From: Pedobacter sp.
GTDB lineage: Bacteria; Bacteroidota; Bacteroidia; Sphingobacteriales; Sphingobacteriaceae
Direction: 5' to 3'
DNA length: 56,433 nt
Assembly (NCBI GenBank): GCA_025351765.1
Contig: JANXVH010000080.1
Span: 1-56,433, forward strand
The notes under the pieces were generated by a model, which saw only the letters and a list, made by a program, of their open reading frames with translations, had not been told where the DNA came from and searched no databases. Of this stretch, positions 23,729 through 32,817 are shown piece by piece (the stretch's first letter is position 1; each line of letters starts with the position of its first letter). Both the position numbers and the translations under genes were made by a program.

Positions 23729-24997
23729 ATGTCAGATCAAAAAAAGCTGGTTGTACACGAAGACTGGGTAGTAGTAATTCTTGGTGGCCTCATCATTCTT
23801 TTAACCCTAACAGGTATAGTATTAACTGTTCCTGCATTTAACTGGAAAACAACAGATGAATTATCATCTGCCGTTCTCTCTGCCGGTAACTTGCAGATCA
23901 TATTGATACAGTTCCTATTTGTACTCGTAATTTCAGCGCTTGGAGCGCTGTTAACCGGAAAATCAATTGTAGGTAACCTCAAAACCTTTCCAATTGTTTA
24001 TGCACTCACCATTATTGCATTGTTGCTGGCAGGTAATGCACAAGTAAAAGCGCTCAATCTGGAAGCCGTGATCTTTAGTTTGGCCATAGGGCTGGCTATA
24101 GGGAATTTCTTGAAATTACCAGAATGGCTTAAGTCATCACTTTCCACAGAACTTTATGTAAAGATCGGCTTGGTATTATTGGGTACCTCAGTTATCTTTT
24201 CTGACATCTTAAAAGCAGGTTCTCTTGGTTTAATACAAGCACTTGTAGTGGTATTATCGGTATGGTATTTTGCGTTCTGGTTATGTAAAAAACTCAAAGT
24301 TGATGATGAACTTACCATGATGATCTCCAGTGCCGTATCTATCTGCGGGGTATCTGCGGCTATTGCTACCTCAGGAGCGATTAAAGGAGATCCTAAGAAG
24401 CTTTCTTATGTGATTTCCATGGTGCTGATCACTGCAATCCCAATGATGATCTTTATGCCATACATTGCGGCCTACTTTAATTTTCCGCAGGCAGTTACCG
24501 GCGCCTGGCTAGGAGGTAGTATTGATACCACCGGAGCGGTTGTAGCATCAGGTACACTGGTTGGCGAAGAGGCATTAAAAATCAGTACCATTGTTAAATT
24601 CTCTCAAAATGTATTGCTTGGAATTGCTGCCTTTGCCATTTCTGTATACTGGACGTATACCAAGCATCCGGCAGGCAAGGATAAAGCCAGCAAGCCAACA
24701 CTTAAGGTGATCTGGGAGCGTTTTCCAAAGTTTGTAATTGGCTTTATAGGTGCGTCATTGCTTTTCTCTTTCTTTGTATCACCTGAAGCCAATGCCGCCA
24801 TTAAGGGCAGTTTAAAAAACCTGCAAGGCCTATGGTTTGCACTTGCTTTTACCAGCATAGGTTTAGAAACAAATTTTAAAGACCTATTTGGAAAGAACAG
24901 CAAGAAACCGTTCTATGCATTTTTAATAGCACAGGGATTCAATGTCATCATTACCTTAATAATTGCCTTCCTTTTGTTCAATAAAACTACAGTCTAA
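23729..24997 (+). CDS. YeiH family putative sulfate/sulfite export transporter (UPF0324)
   Basis: The 422-residue protein has about ten TM segments and family motifs such as SSAVSICGVSAAIATSGAI and GGSIDTTGAVVASG. YeiH proteins are annotated as putative sulfate exporters and are often LysR-regulated near sulfur genes; direct biochemical evidence is thin. As last gene of the Cys-leader operon it would remove sulfite or sulfate released by oxidation of an organosulfur substrate, with the divergent SoxCD-like pair detoxifying sulfite in the periplasm. It ends 11 bases from a convergent gene, and no terminator is apparent. Confidence 0.88.
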   Translation: MSDQKKLVVHEDWVVVILGGLIILLTLTGIVLTVPAFNWKTTDELSSAVLSAGNLQIILIQFLFVLVISALGALLTGKSIVGNLKTFPIVYALTIIALLLAGNAQVKALNLEAVIFSLAIGLAIGNFLKLPEWLKSSLSTELYVKIGLVLLGTSVIFSDILKAGSLGLIQALVVVLSVWYFAFWLCKKLKVDDELTMMISSAVSICGVSAAIATSGAIKGDPKKLSYVISMVLITAIPMMIFMPYIAAYFNFPQAVTGAWLGGSIDTTGAVVASGTLVGEEALKISTIVKFSQNVLLGIAAFAISVYWTYTKHPAGKDKASKPTLKVIWERFPKFVIGFIGASLLFSFFVSPEANAAIKGSLKNLQGLWFALAFTSIGLETNFKDLFGKNSKKPFYAFLIAQGFNVIITLIIAFLLFNKTTV

Positions 24998-25008
24998 TTT
25001 TAATGCTA

Positions 25009-25893
25009 TTACGCTTGATATGCTTGAGCAAATTCTTTAGCGAAATCTTGTAGCTTGATATGCCCAAGTGTTGCAGGCTTATTATCAAAATAATGGGTAT
25101 ATAGTTTCTGACTCCTTACTGCATCTCCCATCTCTACATAACTTTTAGCCATAGGTTCCGGCAAGCCAGCTTGTGTCATTCCCTGCAATGCATCTGCATC
25201 ACTAAACTCTACCCATGGTAGCTTCGGTTTGCCAATAGCTCCACCAAGTACCTTTGCTACTTCTCCGGCAGTCGTCTCATCACTGGCAACGTAACGTAAG
25301 CTATGTCCACTAAAGCCTTTTTGTAATTCTTCTGCTGCCACAGCGGCGATGTCAATCGGATGAACAAGTACAAAAGGAGCCTCTGCTCCATAATTAGCCC
25401 CAATAATATTAGCATGTTTTATCATGTCTATATTACCCAAAAAGTTAACATAAAAATACCCTGCGCGTAAATGCTTAACAGCTATATCATCCAATTTGCT
25501 GTAGATCTGCTCCACATCATACAGACCGGAAATAGGCCCGGTACCGCCATCTAAATGTGCGCCTATGCTACTCAGGTTAACTACCTGCTTAACGCCCGAA
25601 GCTTTGATTGCGGCGGCGTATTTTTTACCAACGCCCGCTATAAAACCCCTTACATCGGTAGCACCATAATTGGGAGGAACCATAGTATAAACAGCATCTT
25701 TACCTGAAAACGCTGCGGTTAAAAAATCCAAGTCTTCTACAGAGCCTATTGCTGCTGTTGCTCCCAACTCTTCAATGGCGGCTTTTTTACCTTCATCACT
25801 GCTAATTATCGTTATTTCATGTCCAGCTTTAATTAAAGTTTCTGCTAAAGGTTTGCTGATATTTCCTAGTGATCCTGTGATTGTAACTTTCAT
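25009..25893 (-). CDS. NmrA-like NAD(P)-binding oxidoreductase
   Basis: The 294-residue atypical SDR starts with MKVTITGSLGNISKPLAETL (nucleotide-binding motif at residues 5-12). It lacks the classical Tyr-X3-Lys pair, as is normal for NmrA/QOR2-like proteins. Members reduce quinones or act as redox sensors. It is divergent from an HxlR regulator, with a shared operator region at 25921-25955, so it is probably induced by electrophile or quinone stress. It converges on the YeiH-like gene. Confidence 0.88.
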   Translation of the reverse strand: MKVTITGSLGNISKPLAETLIKAGHEITIISSDEGKKAAIEELGATAAIGSVEDLDFLTAAFSGKDAVYTMVPPNYGATDVRGFIAGVGKKYAAAIKASGVKQVVNLSSIGAHLDGGTGPISGLYDVEQIYSKLDDIAVKHLRAGYFYVNFLGNIDMIKHANIIGANYGAEAPFVLVHPIDIAAVAAEELQKGFSGHSLRYVASDETTAGEVAKVLGGAIGKPKLPWVEFSDADALQGMTQAGLPEPMAKSYVEMGDAVRSQKLYTHYFDNKPATLGHIKLQDFAKEFAQAYQA

Positions 25894-25920
25894 AATTGTT
25901 TATTTTTAATTGATGATAGA

Positions 25921-25955
25921 CAAAGGTATATTTGTACTTACTTTTATACAAGTAC
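25921..25955. promoter_or_regulatory. Divergent promoters with HxlR-type operator
   Basis: TATATTTG (25927-25934, plus strand) and TACCTTTG (25921-25928, minus strand) are promoter boxes for the HxlR and NmrA-like genes. The minus-strand box has a TTG 20 bases upstream. An inverted repeat GTACTT-N10-AAGTAC (25934-25955) covers the rightward transcription start and the leftward upstream box, so one protein could control both. Confidence 0.6.
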
Positions 25956-25974
25956 TTACCCCAAAGTATGTAAC

Positions 25975-26331
25975 ATGACAGCGATTAAACAGAGCTCTAC
26001 ACGTAATTTTAATAAAGAAGGTGTAATAAATGCCTGCCCGGTAACTTATGTAATGAATAAGATTGGTTCGCATTGGAAACCTATTATCATTTTTCAGTTG
26101 CTGAGTGGGTCGAAACGCTACAGTGAATTAAGGAGAGCAATTCCTGAAATTACAGAAAAAATGTTAATCCAGCATTTAAAACAACTACAAGAAGATAACA
26201 TTGTTAACAGAAAGGCGGTACCTGTGGTTCCGCCTGTTGTGACGTACAGTTTAACTAAGTCTGGAGAGCTGCTAGCGCCAATTTTGGATGCAATGGTTTT
26301 ATGGGCAAGGGTAGAAAGTAGTCAGTTTTAG
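25975..26331 (+). CDS. HxlR family transcriptional regulator
   Basis: This 118-residue winged-helix protein has the family signature CPVTYVMNKIGSHWKPIIIFQLL, then RYSELRRAIPEITEKMLIQHLKQLQ. Cys19 or 20 in the N-terminal CPVTYVM motif corresponds to the conserved redox-active cysteine seen in regulators such as YodB and HypR. It is divergent from the NmrA-like oxidoreductase and likely represses it until oxidised. A similar HxlR/NmrA pair occurs at 54774-55917. Confidence 0.93.
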   Translation: MTAIKQSSTRNFNKEGVINACPVTYVMNKIGSHWKPIIIFQLLSGSKRYSELRRAIPEITEKMLIQHLKQLQEDNIVNRKAVPVVPPVVTYSLTKSGELLAPILDAMVLWARVESSQF

Positions 26332-26933
26332 AGTTGTTTTGTTGTTATTAAAACAAATCCTGTCTTCCTGAGACTTTCATTATAATTTTCTACTGCTTTA
26401 TTACCGCTATATATTGAAAAGTTTAATTTGGAAAAATCTGCCAGTGAATTATTAAGCGTTTATGGTCTATCAGGTATTTGTTTTTCAGTGGAATATTTGG
26501 TAAAAAACAGGCTCCTAGAATTGGATCCAGAATTGATACTTGCAGATTCTTCGCCGATAAATTCTCTATCAGCCAAAAGGCAGTCAATACAATCCTTCCC
26601 AAACAATTATTTTACTGTTGCTCAGCTACTTGTATTTTATGTCATGTACTAAGTAGTTTTTTATAAGTTGTTATTAGGAATTTGGTAATAGGCTAACTCG
26701 ATTGTGGGTATAGGATGATTGAACTAATTATTTAGTAGAGGTAAAAACGTGGCCTATGTTTTGCAATCTAATGTTTAGTGCACAGTTAAGGCAGTTTAGC
26801 TCTAATTGTTTAACTATTTTACCTATTTGTTTAACAAATTATGATGATGGGATAAAAAAAGACAATTTAAGCGCATTAATTATTTTGTTTTAATGATAAA
26901 AAACTATATTCGAATTACTTATAAAAAATTAAC
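26332..26933. other. Intergenic stretch without a confident gene
   Basis: About 600 A/T-rich bases lie between the HxlR gene and the histone-like gene. Two overlapping short open frames (26428-26652 and 26478-26666) exist. The second contains a stretch (FFADKFSISQKAVNTIL) that loosely resembles an HTH, but neither has a recognisable family or ribosome entry signal, and a decayed regulator is only a possibility. The right end holds the direct repeat at 26806-26835 and must contain the promoter of the downstream gene. Confidence 0.5.
26806..26835. repeat. Direct repeat TTGTTTAAC, 21-base period
   Basis: Exact copies of TTGTTTAAC occur at 26806-26814 and 26827-26835, 21 bases apart start to start, about 100 bases upstream of the histone-like gene. 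The second copy extends to TTTGTTTAACAAA, which is nearly palindromic. The spacing suggests binding on one face of the helix. The protein is unknown. Confidence 0.45.
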
Positions 26934-27110
26934 ATGGAAAAATTCACAAAACTAAAAGAACTGGTAGCATCAATCGAAGCAGATGCAACTAAATTTTACA
27001 ATTCAGGAAACGGTGCAGCGGGTACCAGAGTAAGAAAAGGTATGCAAGATTTAAAAAACCTAGCTCAAGAAATCCGTACAGAAGTTACAGAAACCAAAAA
27101 TAGTAAATAA
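26934..27110 (+). CDS. Hc1-type histone H1-like protein
   Basis: This 58-residue small protein begins MEKFTKLKELVASIEADATK, with GNGAAGTRVRKGMQDLKNLA in the middle and a Lys-rich end. It matches the short Bacteroidota proteins annotated as histone H1 / Hc1-like, which are thought to bind and compact DNA. It is highly helical and basic. It is monocistronic, with a strong terminator 18 bases after the stop. Confidence 0.88.
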   Translation: MEKFTKLKELVASIEADATKFYNSGNGAAGTRVRKGMQDLKNLAQEIRTEVTETKNSK

Positions 27111-27127
27111 GTATTTTTACTTTTAAT

Positions 27128-27161
27128 AAAGCGGGATTATTCGAAAGGGTAATCCCGCTTT
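27128..27161. terminator. Bidirectional terminator
   Basis: A perfect 12-bp stem, AAAGCGGGATTA / TAATCCCGCTTT, encloses a 10-base loop, with T-rich sequence on the minus side (TTTATTAAAA). It separates the histone-like gene from the convergent MutS-like gene, whose stop codon begins two bases later. Confidence 0.9.
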
Positions 27162-27162
27162 G

Positions 27163-28491
27163 TTATTGCTGGTTTTTAACTGCTTCGCGGATAATTTCAA
27201 CAATACCCTCGTTTTTTACAATGTACATGCCTAATCTTTCTTTGGAAATTCCGCTAACTAATTTATAAGTGAATATAGGGCGCTCCTCTTCAAAAAATGT
27301 ATCAATGTATTTAAAGCTTACATTTTGGTATTTAGTTAATTCTTCTGCCAGTTCAACAACGTGTGTGGAGATAAAGAATGCAGAATTTCTTATGCTGGTG
27401 AGTTCTGAAATAATCAGTAATGAGGCATCAAAAGCGTCTTTAACATTAGTTCCCCTAAACAATTCATCGAAAATGACAAAAATATTTTTATCTTCACTGA
27501 GCCTGGTTGCTGTTTCTTTTACCCTTTTAACCTCACTATAATAATGGCTAAGGCCGTTTGTAAGGTTATCTGGCAAATTTATAGTGGTAATCATTCCGTT
27601 GAAGACAGTGGTTGTCATTTGATTTGCAAAAATAGGGAAGCCAATGTGAGCAAGGTAAACAGATAGGCCTACCGCTTTTAGAAAGGACGACTTGCCTGCC
27701 ATATTTGATCCGGTGAGAAAGGTCATGTTGTTGTGTTGATCAATTTCTATATCGTTTACCACCGCATTTTTAATTTCTGGATGGTAAACGCCTTTAATGG
27801 AAACAGACAATGTTTCGCTTGCAGTATAGTTGGGTAAGCACATACCCTTTGTTTCCATAATATAGGCCAGAGCCTCATAAACATCAAGCTCATATACTAA
27901 CCTTAACAAAACTCTTAAGTCTTTTTGGAGTTTTTTTCTAACCACCCCATCAATCTTATTGATGTGATAAAACCTGAGTTTAGAGAACGGTATAGTGGTC
28001 GTTTTTCTAACGAGTGGTAAGTCTAGTATTTTTTCTACATGCAGTTTTATTCCATTCGGGGCATTGCTTTCTTTTATAGTTTGGACGTATTCGCGTAGCG
28101 TTTCGGTTAGTTTGATGATGTATTTTATGCCGGTTGTAATGGTATAATAACTTACCCCCAAATGTATTTTGTTCTTAAAGAAATCTATAGAGGAGTCGAT
28201 GATGTTGTTTCTTAAAAAGCTTTTATCGTGTTTTAGGTAATGCTCAATAAGGTCAAGTTGGTCAGAGCTGATGGCTAAACTTAGCTTTTGGTCGTTAATA
28301 TATTGTATTGTTGCAGTCCGGTTTTTAAGGAAATTTATATCGGACGATGGGGAATTCATCATTTCATGAAGCATCTCCCTGCCACCTGGGGTTTTGGTTA
28401 ATTTAAATAATTTAATAATGGGCATAGCATCTGCCGTGGAAGTGAAAATATTAAGATCTCTTAGAGATTGCTGGTCGATGCTAAATTTCAT
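27163..28491 (-). CDS. MutS-related ATPase
   Basis: The 442-residue protein has a helical core (residues ~20-240) corresponding to the MutS lever/clamp region. It is followed by the MutS ATPase: Walker A GSNMAGKSS near residue 260, a Walker B region FVIFDELFRGTNVKDAFDAS and the conserved ISTHVVELA His motif. The N-terminal mismatch-reading domains of MutS1 are missing, and there is no Smr domain as in MutS2. Such short MutS-like proteins are common in Bacteroidota with unknown function. A role in DNA-structure processing is inferred. Confidence 0.9.
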   Translation of the reverse strand: MKFSIDQQSLRDLNIFTSTADAMPIIKLFKLTKTPGGREMLHEMMNSPSSDINFLKNRTATIQYINDQKLSLAISSDQLDLIEHYLKHDKSFLRNNIIDSSIDFFKNKIHLGVSYYTITTGIKYIIKLTETLREYVQTIKESNAPNGIKLHVEKILDLPLVRKTTTIPFSKLRFYHINKIDGVVRKKLQKDLRVLLRLVYELDVYEALAYIMETKGMCLPNYTASETLSVSIKGVYHPEIKNAVVNDIEIDQHNNMTFLTGSNMAGKSSFLKAVGLSVYLAHIGFPIFANQMTTTVFNGMITTINLPDNLTNGLSHYYSEVKRVKETATRLSEDKNIFVIFDELFRGTNVKDAFDASLLIISELTSIRNSAFFISTHVVELAEELTKYQNVSFKYIDTFFEEERPIFTYKLVSGISKERLGMYIVKNEGIVEIIREAVKNQQ

Positions 28492-28604
28492 GCTTTTGCT
28501 AGGGATTTTGTTGTCGAGATCTGTTATTGCTGCGGGAATATACTTATTAAATTTTGTTAGCTTTGATAATCTAATTTTTAATAAAAAACCATAGTAAAAA
28601 GTTC

Positions 28605-29927
28605 ATGAAAAAGATTTTCGTCTTATTTATAACATTGTTATGCACAACATCTGCATTTTCTCAGGGAATGCTAAACCTTTTTGCCAAGGCCGATGATTTT
28701 TTTGTCCTGATGGGGTCTGAAAAATACGAAGAAGCCTACGGTTTTTTTGATCCTTCTTTCCAAATACAGGCACCTATAGATAAGTTTCAAGGAATGTGGG
28801 GTACAATTACAGGAAAGCTGGGGAAATTGCAATCTATAAATGTATTGAGTAGTAAAGCGGTTGAGGGAGATGTATACGTGCTGGTAGTAGAAGGGAAGTT
28901 TGCCAATGATGTACAAAACTTTATTCTGGCTTTTAATAAAGCTGAAAAAATTGTAGGGATGAGGGTACAGCCCAGATCTGCTTCGGCAGCATACGTTAAT
29001 CCCGCGTATGCGGATACAAGCTTGTATAGTGAAAAAGAGATTTACGTAAAGGCTGATAAGCATAGTTTGGTGGGGTTATTAACTATACCTAAAAAGACGG
29101 TAAATTATCCGCTTGTGGTGTTTGTACATGGTTCTGGCCCGAGTGATATGGACGAAACAGTTGGGCCAAACAGGCCGCTGAGAGATTTGGCAGCCGGACT
29201 TGCATCAAAAGGGATTGCCAGCATCAGGTATGTTAAACGCACTATTATTTATCAAAAAGAATTTGGTGGCGCGTTTACGGTTAAAGAAGAAGTTTTAGAT
29301 GACGCCATGGCCGCCGTTGCCCTCGCCAGAACTGTACCGGGTGCCGATAAAAAAAGGCTATTTGTTTTGGGGCATAGTTTGGGGGGTATGCTTGCACCAC
29401 GTATCGCCAGTATGGCTCCTGATCTTAATGGAATTATTTTACTCGCTGCACCGGCAAGAAAACTGACAGACCTTATAGTTGAACAAAACAATTACATATT
29501 TGCGATTGCAAAAGATACTACGGCTGCAGCCAAAAAGATGATGGAAGAGGCGGGTGTAGAATTCGCTAAATCAAGAATAATAAATTTAGGTACAACGATA
29601 AAAGCAGATTCAATTTTGCTTGGTTTACCGGCATCATACTGGATTGATCTTAATAAATACAATCAGGTAGAAACAGCTAAGAAATTAACCAAACAACGTA
29701 TTTTTATTGGACAGGGCGGCCATGATTTCCAGGTGTCTATGACTGACTTCAACTTATGGAGTGCAGCATTAAGTAAAAGGAAAAATGTAGCACTAAAATC
29801 TTATCCGGATTTGAACCATTTGTTAAGCGCGCAAACAGAAAAAGGAACTACTGAACAGTATCAGAATCCTGCAAATGTTTCTCCTATGCTGATTAACGAT
29901 ATGGCGGCCTGGATTAATATAAAATAA
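28605..29927 (+). CDS. Secreted alpha/beta hydrolase with N-terminal DUF3887-like domain
   Basis: The 440-residue protein has a signal peptide (cleavage near SAFSQ, residue 20). A domain resembling DUF3887 follows at about 25-125 (KADDFFVLMGSEKYEEAYGFFDPSF). An alpha/beta hydrolase then carries VVFVHGSGPSD (oxyanion region) and the nucleophile elbow GHSLGG near residue 255. The catalytic His is probably in DLNHLL near the C-terminus. It is likely a periplasmic esterase or peptidase of the DUF3887-hydrolase fusion type. The substrate is unknown. Confidence 0.88.
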   Translation: MKKIFVLFITLLCTTSAFSQGMLNLFAKADDFFVLMGSEKYEEAYGFFDPSFQIQAPIDKFQGMWGTITGKLGKLQSINVLSSKAVEGDVYVLVVEGKFANDVQNFILAFNKAEKIVGMRVQPRSASAAYVNPAYADTSLYSEKEIYVKADKHSLVGLLTIPKKTVNYPLVVFVHGSGPSDMDETVGPNRPLRDLAAGLASKGIASIRYVKRTIIYQKEFGGAFTVKEEVLDDAMAAVALARTVPGADKKRLFVLGHSLGGMLAPRIASMAPDLNGIILLAAPARKLTDLIVEQNNYIFAIAKDTTAAAKKMMEEAGVEFAKSRIINLGTTIKADSILLGLPASYWIDLNKYNQVETAKKLTKQRIFIGQGGHDFQVSMTDFNLWSAALSKRKNVALKSYPDLNHLLSAQTEKGTTEQYQNPANVSPMLINDMAAWINIK

Positions 29928-29981
29928 TGGCAAAGTTGTTGCTAGTAATTAGAACAAATCCATATAAAAACCAAATCAACT

Positions 29982-30344
29982 ATGATTAAAAGAATACATG
30001 TACTTGAGGATGATGAAGATATAAGATATATTATTGGAGTTTTGCTTAAAGACGAAGGTTATGAATTGCAACTTTCATCAACATTTGCTGAACTAAAAAG
30101 CAAACTTAAAGACTCAGTTCCTGATTTATTTATATTAGATGTTATGCTTCCTGATGGCGATGGAGCAAGTATTTGTAAAGATTTAAAAGAAGATGTTTTT
30201 ACCAAACATATTCCAATCATTGTAATGTCTGCCAACGATCAGAATAAACAGATCAGTTTGGATGCAGGTGCTAATGATTACATCAGCAAGCCTTTTGATA
30301 TTGACTATATCGTGAAACGCATAAATGCCCAATTGTCTAAATAA
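29982..30344 (+). CDS. Single-domain response regulator
   Basis: This 120-residue receiver domain has acidic residues at 10-11, phospho-acceptor Asp53 (LFILDVMLPDGDG), Ser83 and Lys103 (YISKPFD). There is no output domain, so it acts by protein-protein contact or in a phosphorelay. No histidine kinase is adjacent; it may serve an orphan or hybrid kinase elsewhere. It ends shortly before a good terminator. Confidence 0.93.
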   Translation: MIKRIHVLEDDEDIRYIIGVLLKDEGYELQLSSTFAELKSKLKDSVPDLFILDVMLPDGDGASICKDLKEDVFTKHIPIIVMSANDQNKQISLDAGANDYISKPFDIDYIVKRINAQLSK

Positions 30345-30368
30345 AAGACAGTGCTATTCAATAAGAAG

Positions 30369-30395
30369 TCCTGATTACTTGATCAGGATTTTTTT
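30369..30395 (+). terminator. Intrinsic terminator after the response regulator
   Basis: The stem TCCTGAT / ATCAGGA with a 6-base loop is followed directly by TTTTTTT, a textbook Rho-independent terminator. Confidence 0.88.
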
Positions 30396-30498
30396 ATGGG
30401 TTAAATATGAAATTGCACATTCTGTTTTTATTTGGTAAATTACTGAAAGGCGATTAAGCTTCATCTATACAGGAGTCCTGTAAACTAAATTCATTGCT

Positions 30499-31095
30499 TT
30501 GGAAGATTCAATAATAGGTTCTGTTCCCCACACTTTAGGATTCATTATTAATGAGCTTTCAAAGAATGGCTTTTTACTTGCATTTGAGAACGACCTTTCA
30601 GATTTAAAAGGACTGGTTGAGGCAGATACCATTGATCCGGATGATTTCGAGCTATTGGAAAGCGTGGATGATCCCATTATACAATTGATTCTCGTATCTG
30701 TAGAACGTGTGATCAAGTGTATGAAAACCTTTTACCTGATTAATAACCTGGACGAACTGGAGGTGATGGAAAATGAGGAGTACAATCAACTTGCTTCAGA
30801 TAATTATTATGTCTACATTATCAATTGGGAAAACAATTCTTATGAAGACCTGGTGGTAAACCTTAATACCGTTTACTTTTGTATTGCACAGCTGTTGTAC
30901 CATGTAACCTGCCAGCTGGATCTAAAAGTAATAGATGTGCCTGATGAGATTTATGATGAGTTTCTTGTGCGGTATTCAGATTTTTGCATGGAAGAAGTGC
31001 CATCAGATGATAAAAATATTTCGCTTTTATATGATCTGATCCACTACCTTAATTATGATCTGTTGGAAATTGACAAACTTTCAAGGAACGTTTGA
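30499..31095 (+). CDS. Hypothetical acidic protein
   Basis: The 198-residue frame opens with TTG at 30499; a stop 18 bases upstream in frame leaves no ATG choice, so a TTG start is likely. The protein is strongly acidic, predicted mostly helical, with no signal peptide or TM segment (DLKGLVEADTIDPDDFELLE, LNTVYFCIAQLLYHVTCQL). I recognise no family. It stands between the response-regulator terminator and the cupin gene, as its own unit. Confidence 0.7.
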   Translation: MEDSIIGSVPHTLGFIINELSKNGFLLAFENDLSDLKGLVEADTIDPDDFELLESVDDPIIQLILVSVERVIKCMKTFYLINNLDELEVMENEEYNQLASDNYYVYIINWENNSYEDLVVNLNTVYFCIAQLLYHVTCQLDLKVIDVPDEIYDEFLVRYSDFCMEEVPSDDKNISLLYDLIHYLNYDLLEIDKLSRNV

Positions 31096-31209
31096 TGTTT
31101 CTATAATGCGCATCTGTTTTTATCAATAAGGCGTAATTTTTTTTAGTGTTGTTAACAAAAGCTATATCAGTTTTACCTAAGTTTGGGAATTAAATAATAC
31201 CGTTATAAA

Positions 31210-31707
31210 ATGTCAGATCAGAAAAAAGAAATATTTGATGGCGTAGCACAACGCTTAAAGATTGAAGGCTTTAATGTTGTAAACCGTGATGAAACCCGTC
31301 CTTGGGGTGGTTTTTTCGTTATAGATGAAGACCAGGCTCAACAGTTTGCTAACGTTTATTTTGAAGGTTTAAATGTAGAAGACTTAAGGATATCAGGTAA
31401 ACTGAGCCCTAAAATATTAATTGTTGCTCCTAATACAAGGCTTTCTTGGCAGTACCATCACCGCCGTGCTGAAATATGGAGAGTGGTAAACGGTACTGTG
31501 GGTGTGGTTACCAGCGATACAGACGTAGAAGGTGAGTTGCAAAAGCTTGCACCTGGCCAGTCTATCAAATTAAAACAAGGCGAAAGACACCGTTTAATTG
31601 GGTTGGACGACTGGGGTATTGTCTCAGAAATTTGGCAGCATACTGATCTGAATAACCCATCAGATGAGAGTGACATTGTAAGGGTTCAGGATGATTTCGG
31701 AAGATAG
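31210..31707 (+). CDS. Cupin protein, mannose-6-phosphate isomerase type II-like
   Basis: This 165-residue single-domain cupin has metal-site residues His83, His84 and Glu88 ([16 protein letters not shown]) and His127 (GERHRLIG), the two cupin motifs in order. The sequence resembles the phosphomannose-isomerase cupin of bifunctional type II enzymes without the guanylyltransferase part. It could isomerise a sugar phosphate or bind one. It lies 38 bases upstream of the desaturase of the lipid cluster and may be cotranscribed, without an obvious functional link. Confidence 0.82.
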   Translation: MSDQKKEIFDGVAQRLKIEGFNVVNRDETRPWGGFFVIDEDQAQQFANVYFEGLNVEDLRISGKLSPKILIVAPNTRLSWQYHHRRAEIWRVVNGTVGVVTSDTDVEGELQKLAPGQSIKLKQGERHRLIGLDDWGIVSEIWQHTDLNNPSDESDIVRVQDDFGR

Positions 31708-31745
31708 ATACATCTAATCACTTATATTCTTCGTTAATATTCTAT

Positions 31746-32474
31746 ATGATTATTTTATTATTTTTTCTGTTACACTGGTTTTTTTCTCTTTTCTCCCAGA
31801 CATTCTTTCTGCATCGCTATGCATCCCATAAGATGTTTAAAATGAATGCTTTCTGGGAAAAATTCTTTTATACCATAACATTCCTGTCACAAGGTTCATC
31901 ATTTTTGAATCCGCGTGCCTATGCCATCTTGCACCGTATGCATCATGCTTTCAGTGATACAGAAAGGGATCCGCACTCGCCTCATTTTGTAAAGGATGTT
32001 TGGGGAATGATGATTCAGACCAAGAACATTTATCTTAACTATTCCAAGTATAATCATGAACCTGAAGAACAGTTTAGAGACAACTATCCTTCATGGCCTA
32101 CTATTGATAAAATTGGAGATTCCTGGGTTGCAAGGCTCCTTTTCATCAGTTTTTACATCTGGTTCTACGTAACCTTTGCAACTGCATGGTGGATGTTTCT
32201 TTTGTTACCTGTACACTTTTTAATGGGTCCTTTACATGGCGCAATTGTGAATTGGTGTGGTCATAAATACGGTTATTCCAATCATGACAATAATGACCAT
32301 AGTAAAAACTCTTTGCCATTAGATTTTCTAATGATGGGAGAGCTGTTTCAAAATAACCACCACAAGAAGCCTAATAGTCCTAATTTTGCCTCTAAATGGT
32401 TTGAGTTTGATCCTACTTACCCGATCATGAAAGTTATGCATTGGCTGCATATCATTAGAATAAGAAAAACGTAG
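31746..32474 (+). CDS. Membrane fatty acid desaturase (acyl-CoA desaturase family)
   Basis: The 242-residue protein has the three His boxes of diiron desaturases: HRYASH (23-28), HRMHHAF (63-69) and QNNHHKKP near residue 200. Hydrophobic stretches surround them. It is shorter than eukaryotic delta-9 desaturases but complete in its metal-binding boxes. It should introduce a double bond into an acyl chain, giving the unsaturated substrate for the CFA-type methyltransferases downstream. It begins the compact lipid cluster (next gene two bases away). Confidence 0.92.
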   Translation: MIILLFFLLHWFFSLFSQTFFLHRYASHKMFKMNAFWEKFFYTITFLSQGSSFLNPRAYAILHRMHHAFSDTERDPHSPHFVKDVWGMMIQTKNIYLNYSKYNHEPEEQFRDNYPSWPTIDKIGDSWVARLLFISFYIWFYVTFATAWWMFLLLPVHFLMGPLHGAIVNWCGHKYGYSNHDNNDHSKNSLPLDFLMMGELFQNNHHKKPNSPNFASKWFEFDPTYPIMKVMHWLHIIRIRKT

Positions 32475-32476
32475 TT

Positions 32477-32815
32477 ATGAATATCATTACCTTTTTAAAG
32501 ATCGTATTTTCTGTTATCCTGATATGGGTTACCTATCAGGTGGTTACAACGAGTATGGAAAGTAATCTTTTTAAAGAATGGGATTTTCTAGGCAGTATCC
32601 CCTGGATGCGAGCAACGCTGTGGGATTTTTACGCCAATCTGTTCGTAATTTACCTATGGGTAATTTATAAGGAAAGTAACATCTTTATAAAAATTCTTTG
32701 GCTGGTCTTGTTATTTTGCCTGGGAAGCATTGGTACCTGTGTGTATATGCTTATTCAATTGTTCAAACTTAAACCTGGCGAAGGGGTTAAAGAGTTGATC
32801 AATAACAAAAACTAA
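32477..32815 (+). CDS. DUF1475 family small membrane protein
   Basis: This 112-residue protein has three hydrophobic helices (about residues 5-25, 50-66, 72-98) and a conserved-looking DFYANLFVIYLWV segment typical of DUF1475. It lies two bases after the desaturase and two before the DUF1295 protein, so translation is coupled. Role unknown; probably an accessory membrane component of lipid modification. Confidence 0.78.
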   Translation: MNIITFLKIVFSVILIWVTYQVVTTSMESNLFKEWDFLGSIPWMRATLWDFYANLFVIYLWVIYKESNIFIKILWLVLLFCLGSIGTCVYMLIQLFKLKPGEGVKELINNKN

Positions 32816-32817
32816 CA

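Noticed and set aside
26428..26666. Two overlapping short ORFs, one with a faint HTH-like segment
   Set aside because: No recognisable family and no start signals. Listed only as intergenic content.
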